DNA of 64,000 nucleotides from Liopterus haemorrhoidalis (lineage: Eukaryota; Arthropoda; Insecta; Coleoptera; Dytiscidae). The stretch is taken from the NCBI GenBank assembly GCA_963971575.1, contig OZ020619.1:27098800-27162799 (forward strand). Direction: 5' to 3'. Positions within the stretch are counted from its first letter, which is position 1. Every line of letters starts with the position of its first letter. The translations under genes were made by a program, and so were the position numbers. Positions 56,436 to 64,000 of the stretch are shown one piece after another. Under the pieces are notes generated by a model. It did not search any database. It had not been told where the DNA came from and worked only from the letters and a program-made list of their open reading frames with translations.

Positions 56436-57249
56436 AGGATGGTTTCCAATAGACGTAGACGTAGAACTTAGAAGTGAAACGTAGAACGCAGAATTTATTG
56501 CTTTGGTTTCCAAAAAACTTAACATATCGTGTCAAAACTCTGTAAGTTAACCTCTTTGTAAAAGAAGAAGTTTCTTAAAAAGTATAAAATAACAGTTATT
56601 GTTAGTGTAATGCTAATTATTCGTAAACAACGTCGTAAACACAAAATATATAAAGCAGGATGGTAGCTTAGACCAACTTTGCAACCAGGGCCGCAACCAA
56701 CGAGCCGTTGATGTCAGCCGCCCCTGTGTAACATCCATAAGACCGGCCTTTCTAGAATCAAAACCAAATGTACCCCGTGTGCAAGCTTCTTCGTCGGTCA
56801 TAAGGGGATCCTCTACTAGTAGGATTCTATAGAATCGACCCCAAATTCTGCCCATTAGTTGTGTCGCCCGTGTGCAGCACAGCGATTGAACACAGGCACG
56901 CGGCGGCCCTGTAACGACGATGAGTTTCCACATTTAGTACAAGTTTTCTTTCCGAATTCATTACTCAATCTAATGTAACCACGGTAATTATTTATTTCCC
57001 TTATTTCAATACCTCAAACACAACAAATGACAGATTCTGTGCTTACGAGATATTGAATATGTTTTGTCTTTTTCTATCATTATTTCTTACTGGCCAGGCG
57101 TGAAATATAAAAATTTGAATATTCTACGTGAACGATTCTACGTCTACATCTATCTACATCTGATTGGAAACCGTAACATGCATTTTCCTATTACTAATAT
57201 TTTCACGTAGACGTAGGAAACTACGTTTACGTCTAATGGAAACCATCCT
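56436..57249. mobile_element. TAA-duplicating MITE (PIF/Harbinger-like) in a TSD
   Basis: AGGATGGTTTCCAATAGACG at the left and its near-inverse CGTCTAATGGAAACCATCCT at the right. TAA is at 56433-56435 and 57250-57252. Subterminal GTAGACGTAG motifs recur. A GC-rich block at 56687-56915 (CAGGGCCGCAACC to GGCGGCCCTG) may be a further nested insertion. Confidence 0.8.
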
Positions 57250-57342
57250 TAAGTCAGTAAAAAGTGAGATATTTCAAGTAAGTATTTAAATTAGCGTTTT
57301 TCCGAAACTTCCACAGCTCTTAAAACAAGATATCATATAGTG

Positions 57343-57440
57343 CAGGGCTGCCCAACCAGTCGATCGCGATCTACCGGTCGATCGCGGCGGTATTTTAAGT
57401 AGATCTTTAGTTTCTCTGGCTTCCATGTACTTAAAAATCA
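57343..57440. repeat. hAT-type MITE left end
   Basis: CAGGGCTGCCCAACCAGTCG followed by ATCGCGATCTACCGGTCGAT, GCGGCGG and AAGTAGATCTTTAG. The inverse of the block ending at 24850. Confidence 0.6.
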
Positions 57441-57599
57441 ATCTTATAAATATAAAGTAAAAATTAAAACAAGCTTCTCGCTAGCCTACGTGCAAATGTT
57501 GAATTGAAATGTTTAATAAACGTTATATAATAGATTCTTATTTTTTCAATAAATTCGGGACCACCATGGCTATGAATGTGTTAATTCATAGCCATGGGG

Positions 57600-59200
57600 C
57601 TACCGGCAAAGAAATTCAAATCAAAATTATTGACGATAAAACGCGCGAATAGTAACTGTCTGCAATATCGCTCACGTTTGCTTGAGTATGATAATAGTAT
57701 GACATATAGTATGATAAGTAACTGGAAAGATGATAGCCTGGCGCAATGTAATGTATAATTTTCCTAAATTTCCCGTAACGAAGAGTGGTGATCGCACATC
57801 AAAAAACCACTAATTTATAAAAATACACTAAATAAAAACCTTATCTTAACATATCCTAACCAACAAAACTTAAAAGCAAAAAACCATTTTCTAATCATCT
57901 TGCATAAAATTCGTTGGCGATCAATGTGTTAACCGGGTTAAAAATGCAGCCTTGGAGGGCCTATGAAGAATCTTCACATTTTTTTTTTTTAAATGATTAT
58001 TTTTATTATTTTTACATGAAGTACAGCTTTAAAATTGCAATATGTAATGAATTTTTTCAAAATTTTCTTCCCGAGACAAACTCTGAAAAACAGATAGACA
58101 AACGGACTGACAAATAAACGATTTTGTTTTGGTTTAGGGCGAAAAAAAAAAAATAAACAAAGAAACAGATAATCCCTGCAATATTATTGATATGCATTAT
58201 TATAAATCATTTGATTCCTTTTTTATAGATCTTTATAAATCCTCTGTCTTGCCATGTATATATCGCGTTTGAATTTAGCTCTTTTTTTAGCTAAAGAATC
58301 TTAAAAGCAAAATGTTGATTGTCACTGAGGCTCTCTGGTAGACCCCTGACCACTAAGGTTAAGGGCACCATAAAGAAGAGCAGCCCTACAGGATTTAGAA
58401 TAAACTAAACTCCGTTTAAATGTAAAGATTACATACAATAAATTAAATAATTCATTTATTGAAAAAACATATCTGAGTTATCAGAGTATAGAACAAAATA
58501 AAAACATTAGTATCAAAGTATATTTTCTAGTTTTTGGACGCAAATTTTCCAGAAACTTCTAAATTAACAGGCTTAGCTAAACCATTTTGGAAACGCAAAA
58601 TGGCTAGATAAGTCACTCGTAGTTGTGCGTCTTTGTCACGTTATCAATGAATTTGTCAGTCTGCTAATCGATCTTTCATCTGAAGTAATAGTAACTGGTA
58701 CTGTACTATCTATTATTTAAATGTATTAACCGTCGGGCCGGGTCCCTCCTAATTCCGAAACCCCAGGGTAGAGCCCAGTACCCCCCCACTTGTGGGTCTA
58801 TGTTTATATTTATTTACATTATTATTTTGACTCTAGGGACAAATGGAACTTTGCCATTAATTCGTAATTATTGCGTATAAAACATATGTTGAGATATGCC
58901 GTGATAATAGTTTTAGAGATACCTACTTACTATAACTGAGCCAACTCTGTCTGTTGCCTTTTGGAGATCACTCACCAGAAGTGAAAATTTCTCGATATTA
59001 TCAGGTAGTAAAAAAGTGCCGAGAATCTATAAATATTCATTTATATTGATCATTTTCTTTTCCTAACTAATCGTTTCTCTTAGTATTTGAATAAACGAGT
59101 GCACGCATAATGTGATGGGGGTTATGTCGTTTTTTTGTTAAAGTCTTAACCTTTAACAGATACAGTGGGATATTGGTACACCTAGAGTATTTGTTTTTGC
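57600..59200. other. AT-rich intergenic sequence, no feature seen
   Basis: A GC-rich patch at 58738-58800 (GTCGGGCCGGGTCCCTCC) is the only departure in composition. No coding sequence or paired repeats are recognised. Confidence 0.45.
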
Positions 59201-59204
59201 TACT

Positions 59205-59470
59205 GCTACTCAAGGCCGGCAGGGGGTTTAAAGTGTTCTTCTCATGTTGTTTTTTGTTGTCGCTTCGACGTTTCGGCTACATCAGTCTTCCTTTTGTTTT
59301 TAGGTTCTCACTTCTATTCGTCTTCCTTTTTCTCTGTCGTCATTGCAATCCGTCTTCCTTTTTTTTTTGCTGTCATCACTTCGACCCGTCTCCCATTTTT
59401 CCTTTTATTTATTTTTTGTCTGAAATCGGCCTCGCAAAATTACACATTTTTTTGTTTAAACACGGCGCCA
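59205..59470. repeat. Degenerate minisatellite-bearing block
   Basis: CAAGGCCGGCAGGGGG, then diverged units such as TCTCACTTCTATTCGTCTTC and TGTCATCACTTCGACCCGTC, then AATCGGCCTCGC. This resembles the interior of the other minisatellite MITEs, but no inverted ends could be paired. Confidence 0.35.
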
Positions 59471-59772
59471 CATAATTACTTAACTGCCTTGTTGCTATAG
59501 TATATAAGCAGAACCTATAAACAAATATGTATCTATTTTTCACACAATTCTATGTAAACTACCAATAACGTATTTGAACTACTCAATAAACGTACGTTCT
59601 TAGATTCTAACTTGTTTATTATATTTGAATATATTTTGAGAAACGTATGTGTGTTTTTGTACATATGCTACTCTCGCCACTACTACAATATGCATGTAGT
59701 AGTGGCGAGAACACTGCTTAAATTCAGTGATGAAAAGAGTGTAGATAAAATAAAACTAAACATTATACATGC

Positions 59773-60361
59773 CAGTTTAAATACCTCGCAAGCACAATGA
59801 ACAGCAATAGCAACATCACGGAAGAAATAAATTTAAGAATCCTTTCTGCAAACAAAGCCTACTATGTCCTTAACAGTCTGCTCAGAACACGCTGCCTATC
59901 CCGGGACACAAAAATAAAATTATACAAGACCCTTTTTCGACCCATACTCACATATGGAAGTGAATCTTGGATACTTACATAAGAACAAGAATGCCGGCTG
60001 AGAATCTTTGAAAGCAAGATTCTACGGAAAATATTCGGTCCTGTCCAAGAGGATGGAATATGGAGAATCAGAAGAAATGATGAGCTGCGCGACCTTTAAA
60101 ATGAACTAGATGTGATTGGCTTCATATAAAGTTCCAGAATACTTTGGATCGGACACGTCATCAGGATGCTCAACAACATGCCAGCGAGAAGAGTATTCGA
60201 TAGCGTTCCAGGTATAAAAAGACCAAGAGAAAGACCTCGAATGAGATAGGTGGACAATGTGCACAAAGACCTGCAAAGAATCGATACCCATAATTGGAGA
60301 AAATTTGAGCGTGACAGCGGAAGATGTAAGAAGTTTGTGGAGGCGGAAAAAACCCTCTAAG
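59773..60361 (+). pseudogene. LINE C-terminal fragment
   Basis: FKYLASTMNSNSNITEEINL, IKLYKTLFRPILTYGSESWI, RLRIFESKILRKIFGPVQED, then after a stop WIGHVIRMLNNMPARRVFDS and GIKRPRERPRMR. This is the conserved order downstream of RT in a LINE group with TYGSE and GHV.RM motifs, also seen at 36424-36810. Three stops interrupt it. Confidence 0.85.
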
Positions 60362-60589
60362 GGTTGTAAAAGCCAATTGATTGATTACACATGCCAGCAA
60401 ATACTAAATTAAAAAATAGATTGCATCTAAATGATACAATTTTATGTATTTATTTCATAAATTCATACCAATTATTTATACTTTAATAACATATTATTAA
60501 TTTATTTGGCAATTTGACAAAATTTGAGGCTGACAGTTTGTTTAACAATAATATTCAGTAGTATTTTGATTTGAAAGAGATGGAGTGAT

Positions 60590-60722
60590 TAGCTAACCGA
60601 AGATCTAACAAGTATTGGTATACAGGTACTTGGCAAGACCTGACAATGAATAGATCGAGATGGAGGGCTTATGTGAGTGAGGCCAAAAGTCAACCTGACT
60701 GATAGTACCCAAAGAAGAAGAA
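60590..60722 (+). pseudogene. LINE 3' end with (AAG)n tail
   Basis: Encodes MNRSRWRAYVSEAKSQPD then a stop, and ends AAAGAAGAAGAAG. Related to the minus-strand fragment at 19890-19955. Confidence 0.5.
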
Positions 60723-60729
60723 GTATTTT

Positions 60730-61690
60730 GATTTGTCTGACAGAATAAAGTATTCTAACCTTTTTATGTTGCAAACGAGTCTTGCCAGCCTAAAGTAATA
60801 AAATTTATTGCTGAACAGGGGAATTAGCAACAATGGTTTGCGCTACTTTCTTACCTAGGAACTTTAGTTTCGACTACATACATCAGCTTGCCACATTTGA
60901 ACCTTACCTCTTAATGAAATTATTTCCAGGACAAATATAATAATTCCACAGCAGAATTAAAACTCCTAAAATTCATTGTCTAAAAACAAAGCAAAAAATT
61001 GTTTGTGAAAAAACAGTAGGATAGAAGTGTTAAATTAGATTACACGGCAGTTAGTTTTGTAATAAATTTGTTGATATGTTTTAAGTACAGGAGTGGGAGA
61101 TATCCCGGAATTAATGAATGAAGGTAATGACTATAGGACAAAATTGAATCGCGAGTAATTTGGCCACATGGTTTCTTCGTCTGTCGTCACATGGACTCGC
61201 ATAAAAATGCAGACGCTTATTATTGCATATTCGCATACATAGGTTTATAAAAATACTATAATAAATAACTTATTAAAATAAAATTAAAGGTATGAACTTA
61301 TAACACGTTGTTTACGATGTTGCGTGAATTTATTTGATAGCTGAAATAAAACTTTTTGAGAAAATAATTAAATAAACAAAACTTTTAACGCATGCAAAAT
61401 GCTATTAATGAAAACTTCTATTTATCACGCAAATTCTGTTATGTTTAAAATACCGTGTTGTAATTTTGTAAAGTTGTCGTATTTCGAATAGTTTTAAAAT
61501 CATTTAAATTTTATAAATATGCATACAACTTAGTTGTGTCTAAAATCACTCACTCATTGTCTTTGATTAAATTAATTTTACTTTAATATTTAATATTAGC
61601 GGTTGTACCCGTGCTTTGCTACGGCATTTCACTATTTTAATTCCAAGAAAGTTGAACATAACGCTCATAAAGTTAAATATATAAAACGGC
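60730..61690. other. AT-rich intergenic sequence, no gene seen
   Basis: GGTTGTACCCGTGCTTTGCT at 61601 resembles the start of repetitive elements that begin near CCCGTGCTTCGCTACGG. Nothing else is supported. Confidence 0.4.
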
Positions 61691-61695
61691 AGGTA

Positions 61696-62883
61696 GGGGA
61701 GACCGGGGCTGGTAAGCACACTTTTTATATTCCGATTTTTTAAAATTTTTCAGTGATAGATAAAAAATGTCTGACAACGGGGAACGATAGAGGCACCATT
61801 TGACTATATGTCAGCCAAATTAGAAGTTAATATGTTGATTCTATGAACACTATTTTTCACTTTAAAAACCAAGAAACAAATGTGCCAACCTGCCCCAGGT
61901 GCGGGGTTGGTAGGCACATAGGTAGATATGACCAAATAATACACTTTTAAGTCATTATAAAAATTTATTATCTGAAAAAGCACATTCAAATTACTATCTA
62001 ACAAAAATAAGAATTTATTTTAAACATAAATTGAAAATTAAAACATTAAAATCTATTATCCGTATAAAACTAATTTACTTCGATTTCACTTGAAATAAAT
62101 CCCTCTTTGTTTTTTCTTTCCCCCTTGATGCCTTTGCTGCTGTTTGTTCTTTACTGATTCCTGCTTCTATCTTTTTGTTTTCAGCATTTTCTTTTTCCTC
62201 TTTTAGTTTATTTTTAACTGGTATGTCAGTCAGGATAGCTGATGATCTTTGTTTCCTTCCTCTCTTTTTCTTATCTATTTTCTTTGCTGGCACTTTAGGA
62301 AGTGGTCTTATATTTTCTGGAGTTGGCGGAGATCCTGGCGAGGTCGTGAGATTTGTTTTGTCACTTGAACGAGATGGTCCTGCTTGCTGTCTGTCCACAT
62401 CAGAGATCGCGAAATGACTATTGCTTTAGCGTTCCCAGGCGAAGGTGTAGTAATATCGTAAGAGGTTTCAATTGGACTTTCTGGATTAGGCTCGTCAGTT
62501 CCATAATTTGGCATAAAATAAGAAGCATAGAAAATATCGGGATTGAAAAGAAAAATTCCTGACACACGGAATCCAGCTTGTATGCTTGTGGGCGAACAGG
62601 TTAAGGGCAAAGAGGACGCTACAATTCCAGGGATGTCATATATGGTCATAATTATCCCAGGATGACTAGTCATAAAAGCATCACTCACGAATATTTTTTC
62701 AACAATCACAGCATTAACTGCATTCAGCATTATTTCTTTCGGGTAATTACTTCTCTCACTTTTTCTTTTATACTTGCCCATCGTGACTGAACAAATAAAA
62801 ACATTATATTAACATTCAATCAAAAACATTATATACCTAATACAAAAACGTAGTGAGCGGACCTGGCAGGCACCGGTCTCCCC
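61696..62883 (-). mobile_element. Internally deleted pogo/Tigger-like element
   Basis: Ends GGGGAGACCGGGGCTGG and, inverted, GGGGAGACCGGTGCCTG, with TA on both sides (61694-61695 and 62884-62885). On the minus strand a 157-codon frame starts at 62781 with MGKYKRKSERSNYPKEI (N-terminal Psq-like helix-turn-helix). It runs into MTIYDIPGIVASSLPL and TSIQAGFRVSGIFLFNPDIF, the region after the catalytic domain in pogo-type transposases, so the DDE core is deleted in frame. The C-terminal tail continues in another frame (62075-62398: PENIRPLPKVPAKK, AILTDIP) after a frame change near 62400. Confidence 0.82.
62308..62781 (-). CDS. DDE-less pogo-like open frame (157 codons)
   Basis: Minus-strand frame inside the deleted pogo element. 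It joins an N-terminal DNA-binding-type segment to the C-terminal tail of the transposase without a stop. The missing middle would normally hold the three acidic catalytic residues, so no transposition activity is expected. Whether it is expressed is unknown. A DNA-binding remnant could in principle compete for termini, as known for the KP derivative of the P element. It may equally be a simple relic with a frame that happens to be open. Confidence 0.5.
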   Translation of the reverse strand: MGKYKRKSERSNYPKEIMLNAVNAVIVEKIFVSDAFMTSHPGIIMTIYDIPGIVASSLPLTCSPTSIQAGFRVSGIFLFNPDIFYASYFMPNYGTDEPNPESPIETSYDITTPSPGNAKAIVISRSLMWTDSKQDHLVQVTKQISRPRQDLRQLQKI

Positions 62884-63334
62884 TATAGTTATTTTAACTA
62901 CCGTTAGGCACTGGAGAATAAACCTAGCACTGCCATCTCTTGACAAATTCCACAATTCTCAACATAACTGCATTTTGGACTACTGTTTACCCTGTGATAA
63001 CTCTATATTATTGATCTTTGATGAATAGCGTCTAGTTATGATTCTACGTGAAATGGTTCAATTTATTATTCTAAAATAATTGATACATCACTATAAAACT
63101 CCGATGTTATGCACCCACAAACATTATAATACAAAAAATATTACGTTTAAAAACAGAAAATTGCCCAATACACAATATCGAGGCTATGATAGGTATATGC
63201 TCTCGCGGACTTGTTTAGATATAATTAAGATCTACATTTTTTGTCTACATTATGTCAATATATCTCTTAACTTTTAGCCTACGTAATCAATTCAAACTGC
63301 CCGGATAGTACGAAACTGATGGTTTACTCCCCAT

Positions 63335-63485
63335 AAAGCCCCCTATGGGGACATGGCCGAAGTTGGAAGCCTCACTTTAACCTTCCTCGGATTATTTTAC
63401 CCCCCTGTACTAAATTTGGTGAAAATTGGTTCATCCGTTTGGCTTTGCATAAAGAACAGACAAACAAACAAACAAACAAACAAAC
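63335..63485 (+). repeat. Transposon tail with (CAAA)n microsatellite
   Basis: GCCCCCTATGGGG, then GTGAAAATTGGTTCATCCGT and TTGGCTTTGCATAAAGAACA, then six CAAA units. The GGTGAAAATTGGTTCATCCG motif is common at the 3' end of repetitive elements in insect genomes. It runs directly into a mariner fragment. Confidence 0.5.
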
Positions 63486-63499
63486 AGAAACTGCAAGAA

Positions 63500-63934
63500 T
63501 GCAATTTCAAAAGAATGAGCAAGTCGAAGATCAAATGCATGCTGATTGACTTTTTTGATAGCCAGGGAATTGTCCACAAAGAGTTTGTGCCTCAAGGCCA
63601 AACGGTCAATCAATTCTTTTACCGAGAGGTACTTTACCGAAAGAGGGTCATGAGTGTGAGACCAAACATTACGAACAACTGGGTTTTGCATCACGACAAT
63701 GCGCCTTGTCACACAGCAATTTCAATAAACGAGTTTTTGGCCAGTAAAAACATTCCTGTGGCTCCTCAGCCTCCTTATTCGCCTGACTTGAGTCTTAGTG
63801 ACTTTTTCCTCTTCCCAAGATTGAAAAATCACCTAAAGGAACATCATTTTAGGACACTCGAAAACAATCAAACATCCGTAACCGACCATGTAAAAGCTAT
63901 TCCAGTATCCGAGTACCAGAGTTTTAGCTTATAA
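63500..63934 (+). pseudogene. Mariner transposase catalytic-domain fragment
   Basis: One open frame reads SKIKCMLIDFFDSQGIVHKE, FVPQGQTVNQFFYREVL, then WVLHHDNAPCHTA (second catalytic Asp, about 63685-63720), PPYSPDLSLSDFFLFPRLK (third Asp) and a C-terminal part to a stop at 63934. The N-terminal half is absent. The frame is unusually intact for this window (no stops over about 145 codons), suggesting a younger copy. The last residues diverge early, and the true end may lie past the window. Confidence 0.85.
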
Positions 63935-64000
63935 CTAGTTTTAAGACTTTTATGCAACCGAGCGTTAGTCACTGACTTATCAAACGGCCAGTGTATAATA

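Overview
The window is AT-rich animal nuclear DNA. It carries one spliced protein-coding gene in a matrix of decayed transposable elements. GT-AG introns, mariner, hAT, piggyBac, pogo, PIF/Harbinger and Helentron-type elements, and several non-LTR retrotransposon fragments all point to an arthropod, most likely an insect. Hemiptera is only a guess. Nothing here is prokaryotic.

The host gene lies on the + strand and spans 1-35886 or more, with its 5' end outside the window. Five exons (1-167, 26236-28444, 29880-31137, 33507-33737, 35755-35886) join in frame with matching splice phases. They encode at least about 1,331 C-terminal residues of a Dbl-family Rho guanine-nucleotide exchange factor. 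The order is an acidic, Glu-rich segment, then a long disordered Ser/Asn/Pro-rich region with poly-Pro tracts and a Tyr-Glu-Glu-Ile motif, then a small four-Cys knuckle, a DH domain and a C-terminal PH domain. Its 3' UTR ends near 36310. The first visible intron is about 26 kb and is almost entirely transposon debris.

Transposon layout. Intron 1 (168-26235) holds tRNA-derived SINEs, a jockey-like reverse transcriptase fragment (4551-5270), two Helentron-like HINE elements (6029-7107 and 16199-17229) with decayed relatives, several hAT MITEs with exact 8-bp target duplications, a PIF/Harbinger relic (14419-15179), a mariner split by a MITE (18171-19458), a pogo-like MITE split by a SINE (20515-21090), and a foldback element holding another MITE (22005-22651). 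Introns 2 and 3 contain a piggyBac relic and a 1.2-kb hAT element. Downstream of the gene (36345-64000) are more LINE fragments, a piggyBac-like element with internal minisatellites, a third HINE, mariner copies, hAT and Harbinger transposase relics, a 580-bp long inverted repeat and an internally deleted pogo element. A possible first exon of another transcript (Inr plus DPE, then a strong splice donor) sits at 55352-55666.

The most unusual signals are: (a) a roughly 39-bp minisatellite that recurs inside at least five hAT-type MITE families with different termini; (b) three HINE copies that carry different tRNA-like modules at the same internal position; (c) several perfect short-loop snap-back hairpins with 14-22 bp stems; and (d) a series of nested insertions whose target duplications allow relative dating. 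I found no operon-like or defence-like system.
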